NCBI RefSeq assembly: GCF_900104725.1
Contig: NZ_LT629758.1
Span: forward strand, 124,001-188,000
DNA length: 64,000 bases
Source of the DNA: Actinoplanes derwentensis
GTDB taxonomy: Bacteria > Actinomycetota > Actinomycetes > Mycobacteriales > Micromonosporaceae
Direction of reading: 5' to 3'
Shown one piece after another: positions 36,175-46,508 of this stretch. The translations under genes were made by a program, and so were the position numbers. Under the pieces are notes generated by a model. It was not told where the DNA came from. It was given only the letters and a program-made list of their open reading frames with translations, and made no database searches. Each line of letters begins with the position of its first letter. Positions within the stretch are counted from its first letter, which is position 1.

Positions 36175-37278
36175 TCAGGGTTGTGGGATCTTGGTCAGGG
36201 CGGTGTCCAGCAGGTTCACCGAGGACGGGAAGTCGATCAACTGGTCCCGGATCAGGCGCAGGCCGGCTCGCAGGGCGTTCGGGGGGACGTCGCGAGCCCG
36301 GAGGACTTCGGTGGTCCACTGGGTGAAGTCGAGGAAGATGGTGGGCTCGCCCACGTAGAGGGCGGCGGCCAGGAAGTCGACCAGGTGGCCCAGGTCCTCG
36401 GCGGTGGATTCGGCCTGGGATTGGTCGTAGTGGTGGGCCGCCGGGTAGGACGCTGCCAGGCGCTGCATCGATGTGGTGATCAGTTCCGGTCGGCGGCGGG
36501 TCAGGTGGGTGTATTCCTCGTCGGCCGACAGGGGCTCGGCCGGGGAGTACAGCGGGCCGGCGACGTAGGGCGGTGGCCAGTCGGTGGCCAGGCGGGTCAC
36601 CGCGTCCTCGCCGGTGGCGGCCCACGCCTGGGCGCCCAGAGGTTGCGCCCAGCGGCCGCCGGGGCCGAAACCGCGGCCGCCGGCGATCACCGGGACTCCG
36701 GCGGCTCGGCAGGCGGTGATGGCGGCGTGCGCGCGGGGGAGCCGGGTCGGGATCATGCAGCTCAGGGCCACCGCGTCGGGGCCGGTCTGGTGCAGGTGGG
36801 TGATCAGGTGGCGGCCGGGGACGCTGGCGCCCAGGTAGTCGACGCGCCAGCCGTCGAGGCGCAGCAACTCGGCGAGCATCCGGGCAGGTAGGCCGTGCCA
36901 TTCGCCGTCCACACAGGCCAGGGTGATCCGGCCGCGCGCGGGTGGGGCGGCGACGGTGGCCGGGGCGCGGGTCCGGCCGGGGAAAGCGGGGGACGCGGGG
37001 GCGGGGGTTCGGGCGGCGATGGTGGCCAAGGCCCGTTCGGCGGCGGCGGTGGCGGCGTGTTCGCGGGCCACCGACCATTCGTTGGCGGCCCACAGCTCGC
37101 CGACGCGGATCTGGGTGGCGCCGATCAGGTCGACGATGAGCCGCTGTGCGGGAACGCCGTCGTCGAGCAGGCCGTCGACGAATGCGGCGGCGCCCTGCTC
37201 GTCGCCGTCGGCGACCAGGGCCAGGTAGTGGCCGGCCACCGCGTCGTCGATGCGGGTGACGACCTGGTGCGCGGTCAC
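36175..37278 (-). CDS. B12-binding protein with photoreceptor-type signature
   Basis: The 367-residue protein starts at GTG 37278, overlapping the stop of the phosphatase gene by four bases (GTGA). Residues 1-90 form a helical B12-binding cap with Trp63 followed after nine residues by Glu73-His74: the W-x9-EH signature of CarH/LitR-type adenosylcobalamin photoreceptors. A B12-binding Rossmann domain follows; His128 in DGEWHG is the likely cobalt ligand, then YLGASVPGRHL and VPVIAGGRGF. Residues from about 250 form a helical domain with YPAAHHYDQSQAES and IFLDFTQWTTEVLRARDVPP, perhaps an RsbR-like sensor. There is no DNA-binding domain. It probably controls the phosphatase in response to light or cobalamin; this is inference. 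Confidence 0.8.
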   Translation of the reverse strand: MTAHQVVTRIDDAVAGHYLALVADGDEQGAAAFVDGLLDDGVPAQRLIVDLIGATQIRVGELWAANEWSVAREHAATAAAERALATIAARTPAPASPAFPGRTRAPATVAAPPARGRITLACVDGEWHGLPARMLAELLRLDGWRVDYLGASVPGRHLITHLHQTGPDAVALSCMIPTRLPRAHAAITACRAAGVPVIAGGRGFGPGGRWAQPLGAQAWAATGEDAVTRLATDWPPPYVAGPLYSPAEPLSADEEYTHLTRRRPELITTSMQRLAASYPAAHHYDQSQAESTAEDLGHLVDFLAAALYVGEPTIFLDFTQWTTEVLRARDVPPNALRAGLRLIRDQLIDFPSSVNLLDTALTKIPQP

Positions 37279-38606
37279 GAGCGGGGTCTCGGCCGCCGGT
37301 CGCTGATCGCGTACGGCGACGGGACGGCCGCTCCGCCGTCGCGCAGGCTCAGCGGGGTGCGGGTGGGGGCGCGGACCGCGAGCATGGCGATGTCGTCGGA
37401 GTGGCCGCCGTGCGACCAGTCGGAGACCAACTGCCGGATGCGTTCGACGGCGGCGGTGCCGGGGATGCCCCGGCAGGAGGAGAGGGCCTGCTGGAGGCGG
37501 GCCTCGCCGTACTGTTCGCCGCCGGTGGGGCCGCCGCGCGCCTCGGTGAGGCCGTCGCTGTAGAGCAGGCACAGTTCGCCGGGGGCGAGTTCGACGGTGG
37601 CCGGACGCACCACGGTGCGGGGCAGCACGCCGATCAGGGTGCCGGTGACCGGCACCTCTTCGACGGTACCGTCGGCGCGCAGGATCAGCGGTGGCGGGTG
37701 GCCGCCGGTGGCCAGGGTGAGCCGGACCCGGCCGTGGTCGATCCGGGTGACCGAGCCGACCACCAGGGTCACGAACCGGGACTGCCGCCCGGACTGGAGC
37801 AGCGCCTGGTTGAGCACATGCAGCATCTGCTCCGGACCGGTCCCGACCAGCCGCAGCGCGCGGAGCGTCTGCCGGATCTTGCCGGTGAGCACCGCCGCTT
37901 CCGGCCCGGTGCCGCACACGTCGCCGAGGGCGATCACGGTGTCGGTGCTGTCGCCGTCGGGGGCGAAGACGTCATAGAAGTCGCCGCCGATCCGCAGCGT
38001 CTCGCGGGCGGCCTGGTAGGAGCCGGTCAGCTCGAAACCGTCGATCTGCGGCAGTTCCGGCGGCAGCAGGTCGGCCTGCAGGACCGCGGTGATCTCGACC
38101 TGCTCCTGGTAGAGGGCGGCGGCCGAGATCGCCGAGCCGGCGCGGGCGGCGAAGACCCGGGCGAGCAACTCGTCCTCGGAGGTGAAGACGTCACCGCGGG
38201 CCAGGATCAGCGCGCCGGCCGGTTCGGCGTTGCCGGGCAGCGGGACGACCAGCAGCGCACCGACCGAGCCGAGCGAGGCCGGCATCAGCCAGCCGGGCAC
38301 CTGTGCCGGGTCGAGCCAGCGGCTCGGGATCGGCGGGAAACCACCGAGGGCCTCGGCCAGGCCCGGCACCTCGGCGAGCAGCGGCTCACGCAGGGTGCCC
38401 TCCTCGACGGCGTGGCCGGGGGCGAGACGGGCCCAGGAACTCTGCCGGCGGTGCACCGGGCGGACGACCACGGCGACATCGGCGAGGTGGGCGACGGCGA
38501 TCTCCAGCGTGGTACGGATGACCCGGCGCACGTTCAGGGAGGCGGACAGCCGCTGACCCGCCTCGACCAGGAACGAGGCCTGGAGCAGGGTGGTGGATGT
38601 CGTCAT
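37275..38606 (-). CDS. SpoIIE/RsbU-type PP2C phosphatase with GAF-like domain
   Basis: The 443-residue protein has a GAF-like N-terminal domain (about 1-175), a short helical linker (LYQEQVEITAVLQADLLPPEL) and a PPM/SpoIIE phosphatase domain with GGDFYDVF, ALGDVCGTGPEAA, ATGGHPPPL, LYSDGLTEARGG and HSDDIAMLAVR, so the metal-binding aspartates are present. Such proteins dephosphorylate anti-sigma antagonists in partner-switching pathways. GGAGGCGAC precedes ATG 38606. It is the first gene of the pair with the B12-binding protein. No antagonist or anti-sigma gene is adjacent; the sigma factor at 21962 is a possible end target. Confidence 0.88.
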   Translation of the reverse strand: MTTSTTLLQASFLVEAGQRLSASLNVRRVIRTTLEIAVAHLADVAVVVRPVHRRQSSWARLAPGHAVEEGTLREPLLAEVPGLAEALGGFPPIPSRWLDPAQVPGWLMPASLGSVGALLVVPLPGNAEPAGALILARGDVFTSEDELLARVFAARAGSAISAAALYQEQVEITAVLQADLLPPELPQIDGFELTGSYQAARETLRIGGDFYDVFAPDGDSTDTVIALGDVCGTGPEAAVLTGKIRQTLRALRLVGTGPEQMLHVLNQALLQSGRQSRFVTLVVGSVTRIDHGRVRLTLATGGHPPPLILRADGTVEEVPVTGTLIGVLPRTVVRPATVELAPGELCLLYSDGLTEARGGPTGGEQYGEARLQQALSSCRGIPGTAAVERIRQLVSDWSHGGHSDDIAMLAVRAPTRTPLSLRDGGAAVPSPYAISDRRPRPRS

Positions 38607-38637
38607 GTCGCCTCCTGTTCCATCCCCGTCGAATTCC

Positions 38638-39432
38638 TCAGCCTACGTGGTCGGACGGCAGACCACTCAGATCGACCACCACCGGGGCGTGATCGGACGG
38701 TCCCTTTCCCTTGCGGGCGTCCCGGTCGACATACGCGTCGGTGACTGCCGCGGCCACACCGGCGCTCGCGTAGACGAGGTCGATCCGCATCCCCTTGTTC
38801 TGGTGGAACATGCCCGCACGGTAGTCCCAGTAGGTGTACGGATGGTCACCTTTGAGGGCCCGGGCCGGTACGTCGGCGAGCCCGATCCCACGGACGGCGG
38901 CGAGCGCGTCCCGTTCCGGCACGGTGACGTGGGTGGATCCGGCGAACACCGAGACGTCCCAGACGTCGGCGTCGTCCGGGGCCACGTTCCAGTCACCGGC
39001 CACCACCAGCGGGCCGGCGGCCAGGTCGGGGATCAGGGCGTCGCGCAGGGCGGACAGCCAGGCCAGCTTGTACGAATAATGCGGGTCCTCCGGGCTGCGG
39101 CCGTTCGGCACGTACACCGACATGAACCGGATACCGCCGCACACGGCACTGATCGCACGCGCCTCCGGATCGGGGAAACCGGGCTGGCCGGTGAATCCGT
39201 GCCGCACGTCGTCGAGGCCGACCTTGGAGAGCAGGGCGACCCCGTTCCAGCGGCCCTGGCCGTACGCCGCGGTGGTGTACCCGAGGGCGGCGACCTCCTG
39301 CTCCGGGAACGCGTCCCCGGCGACCTTGGTCTCCTGTAGGCACACGACGTCGGGGGCGGTGCCGGTGAGCCAGTCGAGCAGCCGGGGCAGCCGGGCCTTG
39401 ACCGAGTTGACGTTCCAGGTGGCGAAGCGCAT
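38638..39432 (-). CDS. xthA: Exodeoxyribonuclease III
   Basis: The 264-residue protein matches the ExoIII/AP-endonuclease fold: MRFATWNVNSVKARL, VVCLQETK (metal-binding Glu), RFMSVYVPNGR, VVAGDWNVAP, and the final GPSDHAPVVVDL (catalytic Asp-His). It removes 3' blocking groups and cuts at abasic sites in DNA repair. It follows a 28-residue peptide ORF by nine bases, with which it may be co-transcribed. Length is normal. Confidence 0.93.
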   Translation of the reverse strand: MRFATWNVNSVKARLPRLLDWLTGTAPDVVCLQETKVAGDAFPEQEVAALGYTTAAYGQGRWNGVALLSKVGLDDVRHGFTGQPGFPDPEARAISAVCGGIRFMSVYVPNGRSPEDPHYSYKLAWLSALRDALIPDLAAGPLVVAGDWNVAPDDADVWDVSVFAGSTHVTVPERDALAAVRGIGLADVPARALKGDHPYTYWDYRAGMFHQNKGMRIDLVYASAGVAAAVTDAYVDRDARKGKGPSDHAPVVVDLSGLPSDHVG

Positions 39433-39441
39433 ACCGGATTT

Positions 39442-39528
39442 CTACCCGGTCGGGCGCCGGGTGGCGGCGATCAGGGCCGTGGCGAGCCCGGCCGTCAGGA
39501 TCACCAGCGCGACGACGAGCCAGGTCAT
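39442..39528 (-). CDS. 28-residue single-span membrane peptide
   Basis: The ORF reads MTWLVVALVILTAGLATALI then AATRRPTG and stops. It has one hydrophobic span and a short basic C-terminal end, like known small bacterial membrane peptides. GGGGGGATC lies just before the ATG, codons use G/C at the third position, and it ends nine bases before xthA on the same strand. It is too short for homology by eye and I assign no role; it may be an upstream ORF affecting xthA translation. Confidence 0.5.
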   Translation of the reverse strand: MTWLVVALVILTAGLATALIAATRRPTG

Positions 39529-39627
39529 GATCCCCCCACACCGCAGGATTCAGCCTGCGAATAATGCCGGAGTTGCCCGCATGGCACCAGGGTCCCTGGA
39601 AGGTTTGTCTCCGAGAGGAGGCGGATC

Positions 39628-40254
39628 ATGCGCGTGGAGGTCATGCCGGAGTTGCCGGCCGATCTGCTGGACGAGTCCTGGGAGTTCTACCTGCACTGCT
39701 TCAACGACCTGCGGGTGCTCGCGGCCAACCGGCACCTGCTGTACCGCGAGGAGTTCGACGATCTGATGTCGGACGAGCGGGTGCCCAAGTACGTGGCGCT
39801 CGACGCCGACGGCGGGGTGATCGGCCTCGCGGCGATGACCACCGACCTGGACGCGATCTCGCTGATCTCCCCGGAGTACTTCGAATATCACTGGCCGGAG
39901 CTGTTCCGGGAGAACCGGATCTTCTACGTCAGTTTTGTCGGCGCCGACCGGGGCACCCGCGGGTCGGGGGTGTTCATCGCCCTGCTGCGGCGGATGTACC
40001 AGCCGATCGGCGAGGTGGACGGCAAGGTCGTGGTGGACATCTGTTCCTACAACGAGGACCGGCACTCGCTGCCCCGGATGATCTCGATCATTCTGGGCCG
40101 GGCGGCCGGCCGGGCGCAGCCGACCCGGGTGGACGCCCAGTCGTTCTGGCTGTACGAATTCCCCAAGGCCGGTCTGCCGGTCCGCCGGGAGGAACGGCGC
40201 GGGCTGCAGCGGGACCGGCGGGTCAGCGGTTCTACCGAACGCCGTCGCGTCTGA
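39628..40254 (+). CDS. GNAT-fold-like protein of unknown substrate
   Basis: The 208-residue protein starts behind GAGGAGGCGGATC at ATG 39628, a good ribosome-binding site. It has an acetyltransferase-like order: YVALDADGGVIGLAAMTTD as the central strands, then FYVSFVGADRGTRGSGVFIALLRRM, where the Gly-rich RGTRGSG resembles a coenzyme A loop. The C-terminal 20 residues are very rich in arginine. The substrate is unknown. Its last 23 bases overlap the convergent GGDEF-EAL gene. Confidence 0.6.
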   Translation: MRVEVMPELPADLLDESWEFYLHCFNDLRVLAANRHLLYREEFDDLMSDERVPKYVALDADGGVIGLAAMTTDLDAISLISPEYFEYHWPELFRENRIFYVSFVGADRGTRGSGVFIALLRRMYQPIGEVDGKVVVDICSYNEDRHSLPRMISIILGRAAGRAQPTRVDAQSFWLYEFPKAGLPVRREERRGLQRDRRVSGSTERRRV

Positions 40255-42550
40255 GTTCCACCGCGGCCGGAGCCGGGGCCCGCCGGATCATCTCGCGCCA
40301 GCGTTCGGAGAACTCGGGGGCGAACACCGCGGCCCCCCACAGCCAGCCCTGTCCGTTGATCACACCGACGGCGTGGAGTGCCTCCCGTTGCAGGGCGGTC
40401 TCCACGCCCTCGGCGATCACCGACAGGCCGAGGGCGTGACTCATCGCCACCACCGCCCGGACGATCTCGTCGTCCTCCAGGTTGACACCGAGGCCGGTCA
40501 CGAACGAGCGGTCGATCTTGACGCCGGTGACCGGGAAGCGGCGCAGGTAGCCCAGTGCCGAGAACCCGGTGCCGAAGTCGTCGACAAGCAGTTTCACGCC
40601 CAGTTCGCGGAGCTCGAAGAGCACCCTGGCGGTGACGCTGGAACCGTCCACCATCACCGACTCGGTCATCTCCAGGGCCACACAATGCGCGGGTACGCCG
40701 TACCGGACCATCTCGCCGGACACGATCAGCGGCAGCTCCGGGTCGTTGAGCTGCCGGGGCGACACGTTGATCGACAGGTAGAAGTCGTCGCCGACAGTGC
40801 CCTCCGAGCGCCACACGCCGAGCTGGCGCAGCGCCTCCTTGCGGACCCAGGCGCCGATCACGGTGATCAGCCCGGCGTCCTCGGCGATCGGGATGAACGT
40901 CATCGGCGGGATCGCCCCGCGGTCCGGGTGGTCCCACCGGACCAGTGCCTCGGCGCCGACCGGGATCCCGGTCTCCAGGCGGACGATCGGCTGGTACGCC
41001 ACGTACAGCTGATCCTTCTCCAGGGCCTGCCGCAGCGCCACCTCCAGTTCGATGCGTTCCCGTACCTGGGTGTGCATGCTGGTGTCGAAGATGGTGGACC
41101 GGCCCGGCCCTTCACTCTTGGCCCGGTACATCGCGGTGTCGGCGTCGCGCATCAGCGCCTCGGCGGTGACCGTGGCGTTGGCCGGGTCGGCCTCGGCGTG
41201 CGAGATGCCGATCGACGCGCTGATCACCACGTCGTGGTCGCGGACCGGGAACGGCCTGGCGAAACAGCCGCGGATGTCGTCGACCAGGCGCAGCGCGTCA
41301 CCCTTCTCGCCGACGTACGCGAGCAGGAACTCGTCGCCGCCGACCCGGGCGAGCGGGATCCCGCCCCGGACCGCGGTCCGCAGCCGCCGCCCCACGTCGA
41401 TCACCAGCTGGTCACCGGTGTCGTGGCCCCACGAGTCGTTGACCCATTTGAAGCCGTCCAGGTCGAGCATGTAGACCCAGATCCGGGTGTGGCCCTCCGG
41501 GTCCGGCACGGTGACCAGGCGTTCGATCTCGGCCGACATGGACTGCCGGTTGGGCAGCCCGGTCAGCGGGTCGTGGGTGGCCTGGTGCTCGGAGCGCAAC
41601 TGGGCGGCGACCTGGGCGCGGACCGCGGCGATCGCCCGCAGCAGCAGCAACCCGACGATCACCAGGCCGGCCACCGCGATCAGCATCCGGACCCCGGCGG
41701 ACCGGGCGCCGGCGGTGGGCAGCAGCAGGAACGGCACGGCCAGGGCGGGTACCAGCAGCGCCAGCCGGGGCCAGGACCAGGCCTGGGCGGGTAGCTTGTC
41801 GGGCCGGCTCAGGTCCGCGACGGACGGGTGCAGGGTAGCTACCCCGAGTGCCGTGTACGCCAGCAGGAACGGCACGTTGAGCAGCGGCGACGCATAGATC
41901 TGACCGTCCACGCCGGCGATCGCGTAGGCCAGGTCGCCGACGGCCATCAGCGTCATCATGGTGATGTAGGCGACCATGCTGACCGGCCAGTGTCTGGCGG
42001 TGAAGGTGAGGTTCAGCAGCAGGAGCAGCAGCATCACGTCGAACAGCGGGTACGTGCCCTGGATGATCGAGAGCAGCGGGTCGCGGCCGGGGATGGTGGC
42101 CGCCGGAACGGCCAGCAGCAGGGTGCTGATCAGACCGGCGGCGATGAAGACGATCGCGCAGTCCAGCACCGCGTGCCGGTCCAGACTGCCGCGCCGCCGC
42201 ATCAGGGCCACCAGGAACGTGGCGAGCAGCAGATAACCGCTGAAACTGGCCACGTCGGCGACCAGCGGCCACGGCATCGGCAGTTCGGTGACCGTCGGCC
42301 GGATGATCACGCCGATCAGGAAGAGCAGCGCCGACGCGGCCATCGTCAGCCAGGCGGACCGGGGCTCGGCGCCCCACCGCCGTGGCCCGGTGAAGCAGCC
42401 CACGACGGTGGCGACGCCGAGCAGGACGAACCCGGCGGTGGCGACCGCCGACTCCGGGGCCGCGGCGTAGATCGCGGTGACGACGATGCCGGCAGCGGCG
42501 ATGACCTGCCACAACCGGAGCATGACGGCGGTGGGGAGCACGGAGCGCAC
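40232..42550 (-). CDS. Membrane GGDEF-EAL protein (c-di-GMP turnover)
   Basis: The 772-residue protein has nine or so membrane segments in the first 310 residues (a MASE-like sensor), then a GGDEF domain with DPLTGLPNRQS and an intact RVGGDEF, and an EAL domain with GAEALVRW, EMTESVM, DDFGTGFSALGYL, VKIDRSF and AEGVET. Both catalytic signatures are complete, so it may make and degrade cyclic di-GMP, or use one domain for control. GTG 42550 follows GGGAGG with eight bases between. An ATG at about 42523 is the alternative start. Confidence 0.9.
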   Translation of the reverse strand: MRSVLPTAVMLRLWQVIAAAGIVVTAIYAAAPESAVATAGFVLLGVATVVGCFTGPRRWGAEPRSAWLTMAASALLFLIGVIIRPTVTELPMPWPLVADVASFSGYLLLATFLVALMRRRGSLDRHAVLDCAIVFIAAGLISTLLLAVPAATIPGRDPLLSIIQGTYPLFDVMLLLLLLNLTFTARHWPVSMVAYITMMTLMAVGDLAYAIAGVDGQIYASPLLNVPFLLAYTALGVATLHPSVADLSRPDKLPAQAWSWPRLALLVPALAVPFLLLPTAGARSAGVRMLIAVAGLVIVGLLLLRAIAAVRAQVAAQLRSEHQATHDPLTGLPNRQSMSAEIERLVTVPDPEGHTRIWVYMLDLDGFKWVNDSWGHDTGDQLVIDVGRRLRTAVRGGIPLARVGGDEFLLAYVGEKGDALRLVDDIRGCFARPFPVRDHDVVISASIGISHAEADPANATVTAEALMRDADTAMYRAKSEGPGRSTIFDTSMHTQVRERIELEVALRQALEKDQLYVAYQPIVRLETGIPVGAEALVRWDHPDRGAIPPMTFIPIAEDAGLITVIGAWVRKEALRQLGVWRSEGTVGDDFYLSINVSPRQLNDPELPLIVSGEMVRYGVPAHCVALEMTESVMVDGSSVTARVLFELRELGVKLLVDDFGTGFSALGYLRRFPVTGVKIDRSFVTGLGVNLEDDEIVRAVVAMSHALGLSVIAEGVETALQREALHAVGVINGQGWLWGAAVFAPEFSERWREMIRRAPAPAAVELRRDGVR

Positions 42551-42616
42551 CGGGCATTCCTCCCGTACGGCCCGAAGATCAATAGATGGGCCAACGGTAG
42601 CAATTCGGGCAGGGTG

Positions 42617-43366
42617 TTATCGGGCTTCCAGGAAGCTGCCGGTCGGTGCCCGGACCAGCACGGCCGGGCATGCGCTGTGCCGCAACACCCGGGCGGCGAC
42701 CGTGCCGAGCCGCCCGCCCGGCGCGGTGTCCCGGGGCCCCAGTACCAGTAGGCCCGCCTGGTGCGAGGCGCCGATCAGGGTGGCCGCCGGGCTTCCGGTG
42801 AGCACCCGGCGGAGCGCACCGGTCACCTCCGGAACCCGCGCCAGCACCTCGGCGAGCACCCGCCCGCCCTCGGCCGCCCGGCCCGGTTCGGACACGTGCA
42901 GCACGTGCAGCGCCCCGTTCCGGCGCCCGGCCGCCTCGGCCGCGAACCGCAGCACCGGCACCGACCCGGGCGAGCCGTCCACCGCGGCCACCACCGGCCC
43001 CGACGGGGGACGATGCGTGCGGGCCACCGCCACCGGGCACCACGCCCCGGTCACCACCTCGGCCTGCGGCTCTCCCACCACCAGCAGCACCGCTGTCCGG
43101 CTCAGCCGCAGGAGCACCCGTCCCGGCGGGCCATCCACCAGTTGACCGCGCGCCCGGACGCCGGGTGTGTAACGCTGGGCGGTGGCGACCGCCTGATCCA
43201 CCAGGCGCGCGGCGACCCGGCGAGCGGGTCCGTAACCGGCGTCGGCGGGCCCGTCGAAGGCGTGCACCACCAGCAGCACGCGCCCGCGGGAGACCGCCTC
43301 CCGCGCGGCGAGCCGGATCGCGGCCGAGTCGGAGGGGATTCGGCCGACTCCCACGACGATGTGCAT
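42617..43366 (-). CDS. Tandem universal stress protein
   Basis: The 249-residue protein carries two UspA-type domains. The first begins MHIVVGVGRIPSDSAAIRLA; the second begins VVAAVDGSPGSVPVLRFAAEA and ends GTVAARVLRHSACPAVLVR, with the ATP-binding pattern GxxG-x9-G(S/T) only partly kept. Members bind ATP and are induced in stress or low oxygen; the precise role is unknown. GGGAGGCCCT precedes the ATG at 43366. The region between it and citrate synthase (173 bp) contains both divergent promoters. Confidence 0.8.
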   Translation of the reverse strand: MHIVVGVGRIPSDSAAIRLAAREAVSRGRVLLVVHAFDGPADAGYGPARRVAARLVDQAVATAQRYTPGVRARGQLVDGPPGRVLLRLSRTAVLLVVGEPQAEVVTGAWCPVAVARTHRPPSGPVVAAVDGSPGSVPVLRFAAEAAGRRNGALHVLHVSEPGRAAEGGRVLAEVLARVPEVTGALRRVLTGSPAATLIGASHQAGLLVLGPRDTAPGGRLGTVAARVLRHSACPAVLVRAPTGSFLEAR

Positions 43367-43539
43367 AGGGCCTCCCGTAACAGAGTCGCAATATACCGAC
43401 CATTGTCTATGGCGCAACGACCCATACGTACTGGTGACCAATGCCTCAACGGGTGGCCACCTGATGACCCATTCAGGTTGAGGGTTTACGGTGAACGGCA
43501 AAATCTTTGGGACATCTGCCGGTGAAGTGAGGGAAATAC

Positions 43540-44823
<1,284 letters not shown>

Positions 44824-44832
44824 TCAGTTTGG

Positions 44833-44871
44833 CCAGACGCCCCGCCGGATATCGTCCGGTGGGGCGTCTGG
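44833..44871 (+). terminator. Terminator hairpin after citrate synthase
   Basis: CCAGACGCCCC (44833-44843) pairs with GGGGCGTCTGG (44861-44871), and CCGGA/TCCGG extends the stem inside. It lies 10 bp after the citrate synthase stop and 33 bp before the next start. Confidence 0.7.
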
Positions 44872-44903
44872 CGTCTGACGGGCGGAATCGGTAGGGAGAG
44901 CAC

Positions 44904-46481
44904 ATGGACGTGGTGATCGGGATCGACACCGGGACGACCTCGACCAAGGGGATCGCGGCCGGACCGGCCGGTGAGATCCGGGCCCTGACCAGCGTTCACT
45001 ACCCGCTTGCGGTTCCCGGGCCGGGCCGCGCCGAACTCGACCCGGTGCGGATCACCGACGCGGCCCGCAAGGTCCTCGCCGACGTGACCGCCACCTGCCG
45101 GGAGAACGGCGACCGGGTGATCGCGGTCAGCCTCAGCTCGTTCCTGCACGCCCTGCTCCCGATGGACGCCGCCGGGCAGCCCCTCGGCCCGGTCGTCACC
45201 TGGGCCGACAACCGCTCCGCGGGCGAGTGCGAGCGCATCGTCGCGGACGGGGACGCCCGGCAGCTCCAGGCCCGCACCGGCACCCCGGTCCACCCGATGT
45301 CGCCGCTGACCAAACTCGCCTGGTGGGCGCAGGAGGACCCGGCGGCGCTGCGGGACACGCCCCGCTGGGGCGGGGTCAAGGAGCTGGTCGTCGCGGCGCT
45401 GACCGGCGGTCCCTTCCTCGTCGACCTGTCGGTCGCCTCGGGCACCGGCCTCTACGACATCCACTCACGGCGGTGGGACCAAGACGCCTTGACCATTGCG
45501 GGCGTACGACCGGAGCAGCTCGCCGAGGTCGTACCCACCACCCAAGCCCTGACGCTCAGCCCTCAGGTGGCCGCCGCGGCGGGTCTGCCCCCGGAGACTC
45601 CACTGATCATCGGCGCCGCCGACGGGCCGCTCGCCAACCTCGGCGTCGGCGCGGTCTCGCCCGGCGTCGGTGCGGTCTCCCTCGGCACCAGTGGTGCCCT
45701 GCGCACCGTCGTCGGCGCTCCCACCAGCGACAACGCCGGGCGGCTGTTCTGCTACGCCCTCACCGAGGACCGCTGGGTCATCGGCGGGGCCGTCAACAAC
45801 GCCGGTTCGGTGGTCCGCTGGGCCGGTCAGGCCCTGGACCCCGGCACTGCCGGTTCGTCTCGTGGTTCCGGTGGTGAGGACGACGACGACCGCGACGCCC
45901 GGCTGCTCGACGAGGCGGCCGGGATCGTGGCCGGCAGCGAGGGCCTGCTCTGCCTGCCCTACCTGCTCGGCGAACGGGCGCCCTGGTGGCGGCCCGGCAT
46001 GCGGGGCGCCTACCTCGGGCTGCGCCGCGAACACGGCCGGCCGCACCTGGTCCGCGCCGCCGTCGAAGGCGTCTGCCAGCAACTCGCCCTGGTCCGGGAC
46101 TCCTTCGACGCCGAAGGTAACCCGCTCACCGAGATCCGGGCCACCGGCGGAGCCGCCGCCTCCCGGCTGTGGATCACCGTGCTCGCGTCGGCTCTGGACC
46201 TGCCGGTGACCGTCGCCGACGTGCCCGAGGGCACCGCGCTCGGCGCCTGCCTGCTGGCCCGGCACGCCCTCGGCGAACTCCCCGACCTCGACCAGGCCGC
46301 CGCCCTCGTCCCCACCGGCACACCCACCCGGCCTGACCCGGCCGACGCCGCCCTCTACCGGCGGCTGCGCCCACTGGTGGAGAAGTCCGCGCTCGCAGTC
46401 CTCGACGTGGTCACCGAACTCGACCGGATCGCCCCCGAACCCCTGCCCGCCACCGAGAAGGCCGTCCCCGCCGGATCGTGA
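44904..46481 (+). CDS. gntK: FGGY-family carbohydrate kinase, probably gluconate kinase
   Basis: The 525-residue protein has the FGGY motifs: VIGIDTGTTSTKGIA (phosphate loop), VTWADNRSAGECERI, IIGAADGPLANLG, GAVSLGTSGALRTVV, and late IRATGGAAASRLWITVLAS. WADNR and SAGE match gluconate kinases more than glycerol or xylulose kinases. It makes 6-phosphogluconate for the pentose phosphate route. An unusual acidic insert near residue 315 (GGEDDDDRDAR) interrupts the C-terminal domain. AGGGAGAG precedes the ATG. Confidence 0.85.
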   Translation: MDVVIGIDTGTTSTKGIAAGPAGEIRALTSVHYPLAVPGPGRAELDPVRITDAARKVLADVTATCRENGDRVIAVSLSSFLHALLPMDAAGQPLGPVVTWADNRSAGECERIVADGDARQLQARTGTPVHPMSPLTKLAWWAQEDPAALRDTPRWGGVKELVVAALTGGPFLVDLSVASGTGLYDIHSRRWDQDALTIAGVRPEQLAEVVPTTQALTLSPQVAAAAGLPPETPLIIGAADGPLANLGVGAVSPGVGAVSLGTSGALRTVVGAPTSDNAGRLFCYALTEDRWVIGGAVNNAGSVVRWAGQALDPGTAGSSRGSGGEDDDDRDARLLDEAAGIVAGSEGLLCLPYLLGERAPWWRPGMRGAYLGLRREHGRPHLVRAAVEGVCQQLALVRDSFDAEGNPLTEIRATGGAAASRLWITVLASALDLPVTVADVPEGTALGACLLARHALGELPDLDQAAALVPTGTPTRPDPADAALYRRLRPLVEKSALAVLDVVTELDRIAPEPLPATEKAVPAGS

Positions 46482-46508
46482 CCACGCCGGGTCCGGACCG
46501 AACCCGAA

